This document shows positions 1 through 7,877 of a DNA stretch of 10,188 bases, piece after piece. Both the position numbers and the translations under genes were made by a program. This DNA is from JBFWIL01 sp050256015 (GTDB lineage: Bacteria > Bacteroidota > Bacteroidia > Bacteroidales > Prolixibacteraceae): assembly GCA_050256015.1 (NCBI GenBank), contig JBFWIL010000084.1:1-10188 (forward strand), read 5' to 3'. Each line of letters opens with the position of its first letter. Positions within the stretch are counted from its first letter, which is position 1. The notes under the pieces are model-generated. The model had not been told where the DNA came from. It saw nothing but the letters and a program-made list of their open reading frames with translations, and did no database searches.

Positions 1-67
1 GCCCAAACTGACCGTCCCCGGTCAGTTGACACAAAACAGCGTTTCCGGGAAACAGATGAATAATTAA
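1..67 (+). CDS. C-terminal end of probable RND periplasmic adaptor (partial)
   Basis: Only the last 21 codons are inside the window, read from position 2 and ending at TAA 65-67. The tail includes KLTVPGQLTQNSV and ends in MNN. The stop lies 14 bases before the ATG of the RND pump. Genes directly upstream of such pumps usually encode the membrane-fusion adaptor (AcrA/MexA type), and a Pro-Gly-containing tail fits the end of the membrane-proximal domain of that family. The identification rests mainly on operon position; the fragment is too short to prove the family. A second frame is also open as far as TAA 61-63, but its Arg- and Asp-rich translation looks less natural. Confidence 0.5.
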   Translation, partial: PKLTVPGQLTQNSVSGKQMNN

Positions 68-81
68 ATCCGAAAAACACT

Positions 82-3000
82 ATGTTCAGAAAATTTATAG
101 AACGACCGATTCTTTCATCGGTTATCTCAATCATTATTGTTATCCTGGGCGTACTGGGGCTGCTGAGTCTGCCCATCGAACAATACCCCAACATTGCACC
201 GCCGACAGTGCGAGTTTCTGCAACCTATACAGGAGCCAGTGCAGAAACCGTACTGAAAAGTGTGGTCATCCCTCTGGAAGAACAGATCAACGGGGTGGAA
301 GACATGACCTACATGACCTCCACTGCCAGCAACAACGGACAGGCCACCATCGAAGTCTATTTCAAACAAGGGGTTGATCCCGATATGGCTGCCGTGAATG
401 TTCAAAACCGGGTTTCCCGTGCCACTTCGCTGTTACCCGCAGAGGTAACCAAGGCCGGCGTGGAAACCATGAAGCGGCAAAGCAGTATCCTGCTGATGAC
501 TGCAATCTACAGTCCAAACGGGCAATACGATGAAACGTTTATTCAAAATTACGCCAACATCCACCTGTTACCCGAGCTGAAGCGGGTAAACGGGGTGGGC
601 GAAGCCATGGTGTTCGGTGCCAAGGACTATTCCATGCGGATCTGGCTGAAGCCCGATGTTATGGCTGCGTACAAGCTGCAGCCCTCCGACATTACCGCTG
701 CCCTGAATGAACAGAGTCTGGAAGCTGCCCCGGGCCGTTTCGGAGAAATGAACAACCAGGCTTACGAATACATTATTAAATACAAGGGAAAACTTTCACA
801 GCCCGAAGAATACGAAAACATTGTGATTCGTGCCGATCAGGACGGAAACCTGCTCCGGCTGGGCGATGTGGCCAGTATAGAGCTCGGTGCGCTCAGTTAT
901 TCCGTTTCCACTTCGGCCAACGGCAAGCCCGGGATCATGATTGCCTTGTTCCAGTCGGCCGGGTCCAATGCCCGGGAGGTTATTATCAACACCCAGGATG
1001 TATTGGAAAAAGCTTCCGAATCATTTCCCGAAGGATTAACCTATTCCGTGGTACATAACACCAATGAATTTTTGAACAGCTCCATAAACAAGGTAGCCCA
1101 CACCCTGGCAGAGGCCCTGATACTGGTGATTCTGGTAGTGTTTATCTTCCTGCAAAATTTCAGGGCCACACTTATTCCGGCCATTTCCGTTCCGGTAGCT
1201 ATTATCGGGACATTCTTTTTCCTGAACATCTTCGGATTTACCATTAACATGCTGACCCTGTTTGCCCTGGTGCTGGCCATCGGGATTGTGGTTGACGATG
1301 CCATTGTGGTGGTGGAAGCCATTCACGCCAAGCTGGATGAGGGATCGAAAAATGCCAAAACAGCCTCCATCTCGGCCATGAACGAAATTACCGGAGCCAT
1401 TGTGTCCATCACCCTGGTCATGTCGGCCGTATTTATTCCGGTGACTTTTATCCCGGGGTCTACCGGCGTTTTTTACAAACAGTTCGGCATCACCATGGCT
1501 GTAGCCATCGTCCTCTCGGCTGTCAACGCTTTAACCCTGAGTCCTGCACTTTGTGCCATTTTCCTGAAACCACACAAACCGGACCAGGAAAACAAGACCA
1601 GCCTGAAACAACGCTTGTACGATTCCTTCAATACAGCCTTTGACGCCATGACAAAAAAATACCGGCAAGCCACAAGGTTTTTCCTGAACAGGAAATGGAT
1701 AGCCGTTGCGGTCATTGCTCTGTTCACAGCAATTCTGGGGTATCTGATGCAAACAACGTCAACCAGTTTTGTTCCTGATGAGGATACCGGGGTTGTTATG
1801 GTCGACATTACCCTCCCCCCGGCCACATCGGCTGAGACCACCAACGCCCTGCTGCAAAAGCTGGACACCATCATTACAGGGATTCCTGAAGTCAATCACC
1901 GGGCTACGGTAGCCGGCTATTCGATCATCAGCGGTGCGGGCAGTTCGTATGCCTTTGTCATCCTGAAGCTAAAGCCCTTTGCCGAAAGAACAGGAAAAGG
2001 ACAGGATGTGAAGGGCATAATCCAAAAGTTCAAAAACGCCACGGCCGGTATACGGGAAGCCCGCATCAACACCTTTGTACCTCCTATGGTTCCCGGATTC
2101 GGACTTTCAGGCGGATTCGAATTCAAGATGGAAGACCTGGTCGGTGGAGACATCAAAAACTTTGAACAAACCACCAATACTTTTCTGGGCAAATTAAACG
2201 CATGCCCGGAAATCAGCTACGCCATAACCTCGTTCAACACGAATTATCCCCAATATGAGGTAGAAGTCGATGCGGTACGCTGTAAACAGTCGGGAATCGG
2301 GGTCAGCACCATCCTGACAGCACTCCAAGGCTATTTGGGCGGATACTATGCCACCGATTTTAACCTGTACGGGAAACAATTTCGGGTAATGCTCCAGTCG
2401 GGCCCTGAATACCGGGGAAATCCGGACGACATGAGCCAGTTGTTTGTCCGCACCTCTACCGGAGACATGGCTCCCGTCTCTGAATTCATGAGCATTGAAC
2501 GGGTCTTCGGACCGGAAAGTCTGAACCGTTACAACATGTACAATTCCATTGACGTGATGGGTTCTCCCGCCACCGGATACAGTACAGGGGATGCCATTGC
2601 AGCCATTGACCGGGTAGCCGCAGAAACCCTGTCACAAAATTACGGATACGAATATACCGGCCTAACCCGGGAGGAAATCGCCTCAGGAAACGCATCGATG
2701 ATGATTTTCGCCCTGTGCGTGATCTTTGTTTATTTTCTGTTGGCAGCACAATACGAAAGCTTACTGCTTCCCCTTTCGATCCTGTTCTCTCTGCCAGTGG
2801 GAATTGCCGGAGCTTTTATTTTTGCCCGAATTATGGGCGTGGAAAACAACATCTACCTCCAGATCTCGCTGATTATGCTCATCGGTCTGCTGGCCAAGAA
2901 TGCCATCCTGATCGTCGAATTTGCCCTGCAAAGACGTCATGGCGGTATGTCAATCCTGCAATCGGCTCTGGAAGGAGCAGTAGCCCGCCTACGGCCGATC

Positions 3001-3231
3001 CTGATGACTTCCGTTGCCTTTATCGTGGGCCTGCTCCCGTTGGTTGTAGGCGGAGGAGTGGGAGCCAACGGAAACCGCTCCATTGGTGTCGGGGCTATCG
3101 GGGGAATGTTGATAGGCACCTTTGTCGGCATCCTGGTGATCCCGGCCATGTACGTGATTTTCCAGGTTCTCCAGGAAAAAGTAAAAAAAGAGGAGAAAGA
3201 GGAAATCTCCAATCTCAACACCCTTGAATAA
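82..3231 (+). CDS. RND multidrug efflux pump, inner-membrane subunit (AcrB/MexB, HAE1 family)
   Basis: This is a proton-driven transporter that takes substrates from the periplasm or outer leaflet of the inner membrane and passes them to the outer-membrane channel. Its 1049 residues are the full length for the family. It begins MFRKFIERPILS followed by TM1 (about residues 9-30). The first large periplasmic loop follows, then a TM2-TM6 bundle from about 337. TM7 lies near 537-557, followed by the second periplasmic loop and a C-terminal bundle from about 873. The proton-relay residues are present: the Asp pair D405/D406 in TM4 (GIVVDDAIVVVEA) and K939 in TM10 (LLAKNAILIVEF), matching D407/D408 and K940 of AcrB. 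The C-terminus is charged (KKEEKEE). It is followed after 28 bases by the outer-membrane channel gene, so it belongs to a tripartite operon. Substrate cannot be predicted. I see no truncation or frameshift. Confidence 0.97.
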   Translation: MFRKFIERPILSSVISIIIVILGVLGLLSLPIEQYPNIAPPTVRVSATYTGASAETVLKSVVIPLEEQINGVEDMTYMTSTASNNGQATIEVYFKQGVDPDMAAVNVQNRVSRATSLLPAEVTKAGVETMKRQSSILLMTAIYSPNGQYDETFIQNYANIHLLPELKRVNGVGEAMVFGAKDYSMRIWLKPDVMAAYKLQPSDITAALNEQSLEAAPGRFGEMNNQAYEYIIKYKGKLSQPEEYENIVIRADQDGNLLRLGDVASIELGALSYSVSTSANGKPGIMIALFQSAGSNAREVIINTQDVLEKASESFPEGLTYSVVHNTNEFLNSSINKVAHTLAEALILVILVVFIFLQNFRATLIPAISVPVAIIGTFFFLNIFGFTINMLTLFALVLAIGIVVDDAIVVVEAIHAKLDEGSKNAKTASISAMNEITGAIVSITLVMSAVFIPVTFIPGSTGVFYKQFGITMAVAIVLSAVNALTLSPALCAIFLKPHKPDQENKTSLKQRLYDSFNTAFDAMTKKYRQATRFFLNRKWIAVAVIALFTAILGYLMQTTSTSFVPDEDTGVVMVDITLPPATSAETTNALLQKLDTIITGIPEVNHRATVAGYSIISGAGSSYAFVILKLKPFAERTGKGQDVKGIIQKFKNATAGIREARINTFVPPMVPGFGLSGGFEFKMEDLVGGDIKNFEQTTNTFLGKLNACPEISYAITSFNTNYPQYEVEVDAVRCKQSGIGVSTILTALQGYLGGYYATDFNLYGKQFRVMLQSGPEYRGNPDDMSQLFVRTSTGDMAPVSEFMSIERVFGPESLNRYNMYNSIDVMGSPATGYSTGDAIAAIDRVAAETLSQNYGYEYTGLTREEIASGNASMMIFALCVIFVYFLLAAQYESLLLPLSILFSLPVGIAGAFIFARIMGVENNIYLQISLIMLIGLLAKNAILIVEFALQRRHGGMSILQSALEGAVARLRPILMTSVAFIVGLLPLVVGGGVGANGNRSIGVGAIGGMLIGTFVGILVIPAMYVIFQVLQEKVKKEEKEEISNLNTLE

Positions 3232-3259
3232 TGCATTACAGGAAAAACGAATACAGATT

Positions 3260-4651
3260 ATGAGAAAGATTCTATTGAATAAAATCATATTCCTTGCAGG
3301 AATATCCCTTGTGCTGCTTTCCTGCAGCTCATCCAGACATTATAGCCGGGAGGCGTTCAGCACGGAAGGCTTATACGGAAGTATCGGTGCAACCGACAGC
3401 CTCAGTCTGGCCGATACCCCCTGGAAAGAATTGTTTACCGATTTACATCTGCAGGAACTGATTTGCGAGGGACTGGAAAACAATCTGGATCTGCAGATTG
3501 CCTATCAACGCGTGCAGGAAGCTGAAGCCTATTTCTCCCAGGGGAAAGCCTCCCTGTTTCCTGCCCTGTCTGCCCAGGGGAATTATGCCCGGGTGCGAAA
3601 TCCGGAGACACTGTATCCGGATGGTCCCCGCATGGTGGATGACTACCAGCTGAACCTTCAGGCCAGCTGGGAGGTGGATATCTGGGGGAAACTGAGAAGA
3701 GCCAGACGGGCGGCCTTTGCCGATCTGCTGGCCAGTGATGCCGGTCGCAAGGCGGTGCAGACTGCCCTGGTAGCCAACATCGTCAACACTTACTACAGTC
3801 TGCTGGCCCTGGATGAGCAGCTTGAAATTACCCGGGAAACAGTTCATAACAACATGGAACTGGTCGAAACCATGAATGTGCTGAAATCCAGCGGCAGGGT
3901 AACCGGCGCGGCCGTGGTGCAAACCGAAGCCGTTCGTTATGCTGCCGAGGTAACCATTCCCGATCTGGAACAGCGCATTCGCGAAACGGGAAACGCCCTG
4001 TGCAAGCTGCTGGGGCGGACCCCAGGTCCGGTAAAACGCGGCACACTTGCTGCTCAGCATACCCCCGAACTGGTTCAAACCGGGGTTCCTTCCAGACTGC
4101 TGGAAAACCGCCCCGACGTCATGCAGGCGGAATATGCCGTGATGAGTGCCTATGAAACGACAGCCAATGCCCGTGCTTACTTTTTCCCTTCGCTTACGCT
4201 GACGGCTTCCACGGGTTTTGAATCGGCCGAGCTGGATAAATTGCTCGATGCCGATGCATTCCTGTTCAATATACTGGGCGGATTAACCGCACCCATTTTC
4301 AACAAACGGGCCAACAAAACCCGTATGAAAGTGGCCAAAGCCGGGCAACGGCAAGCCATGCTCAGTTTTCGCAGCGCCCTGCTCAATGCGGGTGAGGAGG
4401 TGAACAATGCCCTGGGAGCCTGTGAAACCTCGGGGAAAAAGATTGCAATTCGCAGGAAGCAACTCGAAGCCTTAGAAAAATCGGTTTCGTATACCGAAGA
4501 ACTGCTAACCTACGGCTCTGCCACCTATACCGAGGTGCTGGATGCACGGCAGAGTCTGCTTTCTGCCCAACTGAGCAATACCAGCGACCATCTGGAAAAA
4601 CTCAGCTCGGTAGTGACGCTATACCGGGCGCTCGGCGGCGGATGGAAATAA
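3260..4651 (+). CDS. Outer-membrane efflux channel lipoprotein (OprM/NodT type, TolC superfamily)
   Basis: This is the outer-membrane exit duct of the tripartite pump: a trimeric beta-barrel with a long periplasmic alpha-barrel. The 463 residues start with a lipoprotein signal peptide (MRKILLNKII, hydrophobic core to residue 20) and a lipobox LLSC, with the lipidated Cys at 22. Two OEP repeats are visible. The first includes SLFPALSAQGNYAR (98-111) and the typical SWEVDIWGKLRRARR stretch (136-150). The second includes SRLLENRPDVMQAEY (278-292), ARAYFFPSLTLTAS (304-317) and YTEVLDARQSLLSAQL (423-438). I chose ATG 3260 because it gives a clean signal peptide; an in-frame TTG at 3224 would put 12 polar residues before it. 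A perfect terminator follows 26 bases after the stop, so this is the last gene of the operon. Confidence 0.95.
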   Translation: MRKILLNKIIFLAGISLVLLSCSSSRHYSREAFSTEGLYGSIGATDSLSLADTPWKELFTDLHLQELICEGLENNLDLQIAYQRVQEAEAYFSQGKASLFPALSAQGNYARVRNPETLYPDGPRMVDDYQLNLQASWEVDIWGKLRRARRAAFADLLASDAGRKAVQTALVANIVNTYYSLLALDEQLEITRETVHNNMELVETMNVLKSSGRVTGAAVVQTEAVRYAAEVTIPDLEQRIRETGNALCKLLGRTPGPVKRGTLAAQHTPELVQTGVPSRLLENRPDVMQAEYAVMSAYETTANARAYFFPSLTLTASTGFESAELDKLLDADAFLFNILGGLTAPIFNKRANKTRMKVAKAGQRQAMLSFRSALLNAGEEVNNALGACETSGKKIAIRRKQLEALEKSVSYTEELLTYGSATYTEVLDARQSLLSAQLSNTSDHLEKLSSVVTLYRALGGGWK

Positions 4652-4676
4652 TTGCACGGGACTGCGGTAACATTCC

Positions 4677-4708
4677 AAGAGGAAATCCCGGACGGATTTC
4701 CTCTTTTT
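4677..4708 (+). terminator. Rho-independent terminator of the efflux operon
   Basis: A perfect 12-bp stem (AAGAGGAAATCC at 4677-4688 pairing with GGATTTCCTCTT at 4694-4705) encloses a 5-base loop (CGGAC) and ends in a run of five T (4704-4708). It begins 26 bases after the channel-gene stop and lies before the likely promoter of the next gene. It should therefore separate the efflux operon from the mannosyltransferase-pyrC unit. Confidence 0.92.
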
Positions 4709-4766
4709 ACCCATGGCTTCCCTGACAGAAAAAGGTTTATTATACAGAATATTTACCGAAAAAGCG

Positions 4767-4774
4767 TAATTTCG
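4767..4774 (+). promoter_or_regulatory. Possible Bacteroidota -7 box for the mannosyltransferase-pyrC unit
   Basis: TAATTTCG followed by C differs at one position from the Bacteroidota -7 consensus TAnnTTTG. It lies in an AT-rich stretch after the terminator and would place the transcript start near 4778-4784, about 20 bases before the GTG at 4802. I see no clear TTTG at the -33 position. The call is tentative, but the position is right and it supports the downstream GTG start. Confidence 0.35.
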
Positions 4775-4801
4775 CATTTTCAAATCATCAACCGACTGTC
4801 C

Positions 4802-5548
4802 GTGAATAAAAATTTGGTCATTATTCCTACCTACAACGAAAAGGAAAACGTTGAGCCAATAATACGGGATATTTTTTCTCTCCCCAGTTCTTTTGAACTG
4901 CTGATCATTGACGACGGTTCTCCTGACGGCACTGCCGGGATTGTACGTCAACTGCAGAAAGAATTTCCACAGCGGCTGCATCTGCTGGAGCGGGAAGGAA
5001 AACTCGGTCTGGGAACCGCCTATCTTACCGGATTTAACTGGGCCCTGATGCGCGGAGCGGATTTTATTTACGAAATGGACTGTGACTTTTCCCATAATCC
5101 GTCGGACCTGGAGCGGCTGCATAAAGCCTGTTCCATCGATGGCGCCGATGTGGCCATAGGCTCCCGGTACATACGGGGAATTAATGTGATCAACTGGCCC
5201 CTGGGCCGGGTGCTTATGTCCTATTTTGCTTCAGTATACGTGAGGCTAATTACACGGATGAAAATAATGGATACCACGGCCGGATTTAAATGCTACCGGA
5301 GGGAAGTGCTTGAAGCAATTGATCTGGACGATATCCGGCTCAAAGGATACGGGTTCCAGATCGAGATGAAATTCACTGCCTGGAAACACGGATTCCGCCT
5401 GGTGGAAGTTCCGATCATTTTTACGGAAAGACAGGAAGGTATCTCCAAAATGAGCGGGGGAATTTTCAATGAAGCACTGTGGGGAATACTGGGAATGAAA
5501 ATGCGCAGCTGGTTTAAGCACTATGAGCCAAAAGTACGTCGAGTGTAG
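4802..5548 (+). CDS. Polyprenol monophosphomannose synthase (DPM1-like, GT2 family)
   Basis: This enzyme transfers a sugar, by family mannose from GDP-mannose, to a polyprenyl phosphate at the cytoplasmic face of the membrane. The product is a lipid-linked donor for glycan or protein glycosylation. The 248 residues form one GT-A domain: NLVIIPTYNEKEN (4-16), LLIIDDGSPDGT (33-44), the metal-binding DXD-type motif EMDCDFSHNP (91-100, D93/D95; the middle residue is commonly Ala), VAIGSRY (117-123), and GRVLMSYFASVYVR (135-148), then DTTAGFKCYRR (157-167) and KGYGFQIEMKF (181-191). There is no C-terminal membrane anchor, as in the short DPM1 class. GTG 4802 is chosen because homology begins there. 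The in-frame upstream extension to TTG 4652 runs through the terminator and the putative promoter. pyrC follows after 48 bases on the same strand. The sugar specificity is inferred from family resemblance. Confidence 0.9.
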   Translation: MNKNLVIIPTYNEKENVEPIIRDIFSLPSSFELLIIDDGSPDGTAGIVRQLQKEFPQRLHLLEREGKLGLGTAYLTGFNWALMRGADFIYEMDCDFSHNPSDLERLHKACSIDGADVAIGSRYIRGINVINWPLGRVLMSYFASVYVRLITRMKIMDTTAGFKCYRREVLEAIDLDDIRLKGYGFQIEMKFTAWKHGFRLVEVPIIFTERQEGISKMSGGIFNEALWGILGMKMRSWFKHYEPKVRRV

Positions 5549-5596
5549 CTTTTTCCCGATCCTTACGTATCAAGCTTAAACAGAACACAAAAACAG

Positions 5597-6940
5597 ATGA
5601 AGACAATCATCCACCGGGCAACCATCATCAATGAAGGCCAACGGTATACAGGCAGTGTACTGCTGGAAGGAGAATGCATTCAAAAAATCTGGAAAGCGGA
5701 AAAGGTCCCGGAAGAAATGTTGGCCTCTGCCCGGATAATCGAAGCCTATGGCAAATATCTGATTCCCGGGGTAATCGATGATCAGGTTCATTTTCGGGAA
5801 CCCGGACTGACCCACAAAGGAGAGATAGCCACCGAATCGCTGGCAGCTCTGGCCGGAGGAGTTACATCCTACATGGAAATGCCAAATACGCTCCCTCAGA
5901 CCACGACACTGAAGGAACTGGAAAAGAAATATGCCCGTGCCGCCGAAGTGTCTGCTGTCAATTATTCCTTTTTCATGGGGGCCACCAACGATAACCTGCA
6001 GGAAGTGTTGAAAACAGATACCGCCCGGGTCTGTGGCATCAAGGTTTTTATGGGGTCCTCCACAGGGAACATGCTGGTGGACAATGAACATACGCTGAGC
6101 GAACTGTTCCGGCATGCCCCGGGGCTGATCGCTGTCCACTGTGAAGATGAAACAATCATCCGCCGGAATCTGGAAAGGTACCGGGAAAAATACGGGGCAA
6201 TCATTCCCATTTCCCGGCATCCCCGTATCCGCAGTGCCGAAGCCTGCTTCCGTTCTTCTTCCAGGGCAGTGGAACTAGCCTCCAGATACGGTACACGCCT
6301 GCATGTGTTGCACCTGTCCACGGCCGAAGAGATGAGTCTGTTCGAACCGGGACCGGTAACAGGCAAACAGATCACAGCAGAAGTCTGCGTGCACCACCTC
6401 TGGTTTGATGAGACGGATTACATTCGTTACGGCACCCGGATAAAATGGAACCCCGCCGTCAAGTCCGCAAAAGATCGCGAGGCCCTGTGGACAGCTCTGT
6501 TAAATGACAAAATCGATGTTATTGCCACCGATCACGCCCCACACACACTCAATGAAAAAGCCAATCCATATACCCGGGCTCCTTCCGGAGGTCCCCTGGT
6601 ACAGCATGCTCTGGTAGCTATGCTCGAATTTGTCAGCCAGGGCAGGATCAGCCTGGAGAAAGTTGTTGAAAAAATGTGTCACGCCCCGGCAAAACTATTC
6701 CGCATCGACCGGCGCGGTTATATCAGGGAAGGCTATTATGCCGATCTGGTCCTGGTCGATCCTGCAAAGCCCTGGAAAGTTGTTCCCGAAAACATCCTGT
6801 ACAAATGCGGCTGGTCGCCTTTCGAAGGAATTGAGTTTGTCCACCGGGTAGAAAAAACTTTTGTTAACGGATGCCTGGCCTGGGACCGGGGAAAAATCGA
6901 CCACAACATACGCGGCAAACGGCTTGATTTTAAGCAGTAA
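5597..6940 (+). CDS. pyrC: Dihydroorotase, class I, cytosolic
   Basis: It interconverts carbamoyl-aspartate and dihydroorotate, the third step of pyrimidine synthesis. The 447-residue amidohydrolase keeps the family order: an N-terminal beta-sandwich piece, then GVIDDQVHFREPGLTHKG (58-75), MEMPNTLP (93-100), GIKVFMGSSTGNM (147-159) with K149 as the candidate carboxylated lysine, VHCED (180-184, H181), RLHVLHLST (234-242, H236/H239), and VIATDHAPHT (308-317) with catalytic-type D312. APSGGPLVQHAL (328-339) and the C-terminal strand segment KCGWSPFEG (403-411) are also intact. The usual HxH metal pair is QxH here (Q63, H65). I recall the same DDQVHFREPG form from other Bacteroidota dihydroorotases, so I do not read it as inactivation. 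Allantoinase or hydantoinase is the alternative superfamily reading, but the overall sequence fits dihydroorotase better. It is probably cotranscribed with the mannosyltransferase and convergent with the lipoprotein gene. Confidence 0.93.
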   Translation: MKTIIHRATIINEGQRYTGSVLLEGECIQKIWKAEKVPEEMLASARIIEAYGKYLIPGVIDDQVHFREPGLTHKGEIATESLAALAGGVTSYMEMPNTLPQTTTLKELEKKYARAAEVSAVNYSFFMGATNDNLQEVLKTDTARVCGIKVFMGSSTGNMLVDNEHTLSELFRHAPGLIAVHCEDETIIRRNLERYREKYGAIIPISRHPRIRSAEACFRSSSRAVELASRYGTRLHVLHLSTAEEMSLFEPGPVTGKQITAEVCVHHLWFDETDYIRYGTRIKWNPAVKSAKDREALWTALLNDKIDVIATDHAPHTLNEKANPYTRAPSGGPLVQHALVAMLEFVSQGRISLEKVVEKMCHAPAKLFRIDRRGYIREGYYADLVLVDPAKPWKVVPENILYKCGWSPFEGIEFVHRVEKTFVNGCLAWDRGKIDHNIRGKRLDFKQ

Positions 6941-6998
6941 ACTTCCTGCCGGCCATCCCTGTATACCGGATTTCTTCAGCCGGGAAAAAAGGGTCCGT

Positions 6999-7877
6999 TT
7001 ATTTAACTACAATTACCAGATAACGGGAATTCTTCCAGAATTCCCGGGTATTGTCGATTTCCAGACTTTCAATTTCTTCCCCCTCCCGTGCAAAATGCCA
7101 GCTGCCTTCCGGATGTGGCGTGACCAGCGTGGCTTTCTCCACATACAGCGGAATACGCTGCAAATCACGCATATCCACTTTTGTAAAAAATACCGGATCA
7201 AAATCTTCCCGTAATTTTAATGTCCGCCCCAGCCCCAGAAATCCGCCTTCTTTCTCAATAAGGCCGCTGCCGGTCAGTTCCTTCTCCGTACCGAAAGCAT
7301 ACCAGGCCGTGTTCATCTCAATGGTCTGCTTCTCCAGGGTCCGTGTCTTTTCCTGAATTTCCAGTTCCTGACTGACCGTCTTCTCTTCGGCAGCTTCCAG
7401 CTGATCGGTAAGCTCATCCATATCGGCATACAACTTGCTTACTTCCTGCTCCAACAAGGCGATTTCAGCATCCTTTTCCTCAACCTGACGGCTCAGGTTA
7501 AGCATAGCCTGCTGAAGCTGGGCTACCTTCATTTCCGAAGATCCCAGCCGGTTTTTCAGCCGGGCAACCAGTTCCTTGTTCTGTTCCAGCAGAGCATTGA
7601 TAAGCCGGATATCACTGATAATCCGGTCTTTCCCCTCCCGTTGCAGTTCTCCGCCCTGTTCAGTTTCCATCTGAACCACAGCCTGAATCCGCTTGATTGA
7701 ATCCAGATTGGTCTGAATCTCATTCATGGATGCGACAAAATTCAGAATGGCCGAATCACGCTGCAAGGCCACGCGGGTAATGCTGTCCTGCACCTGCTGC
7801 ATCCGGGTTACTTTTCCCTGCCGGCAGGCTCCCAGGGCAAAAACAAACATCAGCATAAATAACAGATTCCTTTTCAT
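6999..7877 (-). CDS. Coiled-coil lipoprotein of a Bacteroidales family (Cbp1-adhesin-like)
   Basis: This is a 292-residue envelope lipoprotein. A signal peptide (MKRNLLFMLMFVFALGAC) carries lipobox LGAC with lipidated Cys at 18. A long helical segment follows (about 25-190), rich in Glu, Gln, Leu and Lys, with strong coiled-coil character around 115-188 (QVEEKDAEIALLEQEVSKLY). The C-terminal globular part (about 188-292) has NTAWYAFGTEKEL (189-201), HPEGSW (255-260) and EFWKNSRYLVIVVK (279-292). From memory, this organisation and the NTAWY/FGT and NHPEGS-like motifs match Bacteroidales lipoproteins some databases label Cbp1 family collagen-binding adhesin. That function is not shown here. The residues after the Cys (RQGKV) do not resemble the acidic surface-export signal, so a periplasm-facing location is more likely. 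ATG 7877 is chosen for the signal peptide; an in-frame GTG at 7916 would add 13 residues in front of it. The gene is divergent from mfd and convergent with pyrC. Confidence 0.85.
   Translation of the reverse strand: MKRNLLFMLMFVFALGACRQGKVTRMQQVQDSITRVALQRDSAILNFVASMNEIQTNLDSIKRIQAVVQMETEQGGELQREGKDRIISDIRLINALLEQNKELVARLKNRLGSSEMKVAQLQQAMLNLSRQVEEKDAEIALLEQEVSKLYADMDELTDQLEAAEEKTVSQELEIQEKTRTLEKQTIEMNTAWYAFGTEKELTGSGLIEKEGGFLGLGRTLKLREDFDPVFFTKVDMRDLQRIPLYVEKATLVTPHPEGSWHFAREGEEIESLEIDNTREFWKNSRYLVIVVK

Noticed and set aside
2715..3227. A 170-codon + strand frame inside the RND pump gene
   Set aside because: It overlaps the conserved C-terminal membrane bundle, including the K939 motif, in another frame; its Pro-, Arg- and Cys-rich translation looks artefactual.
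3224..3259. TTG 3224 as the start of the channel gene
   Set aside because: It would overlap the pump stop and put 12 polar residues ahead of a good lipoprotein signal peptide; ATG 3260 fits better.
3443..4078. A 211-codon minus-strand open frame opposite the efflux channel gene
   Set aside because: It lies wholly antisense to a clearly coding gene, its translation shows no recognisable family, and it is explained by the codon bias of the sense strand.
5576..6220. A 214-codon minus-strand open frame opposite pyrC
   Set aside because: It is antisense to a conserved enzyme gene, is rich in Phe, His, Gly and Cys in a manner typical of shadow frames, and no family is recognisable.
6941..6998. 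Terminator between the convergent pyrC and lipoprotein genes
   Set aside because: Only a 5-bp stem (CCGGC 6949-6953 with GCCGG 6979-6983) with a 25-base loop is visible, followed by A rather than T on the + strand, and no stem precedes the T-run on the minus strand.
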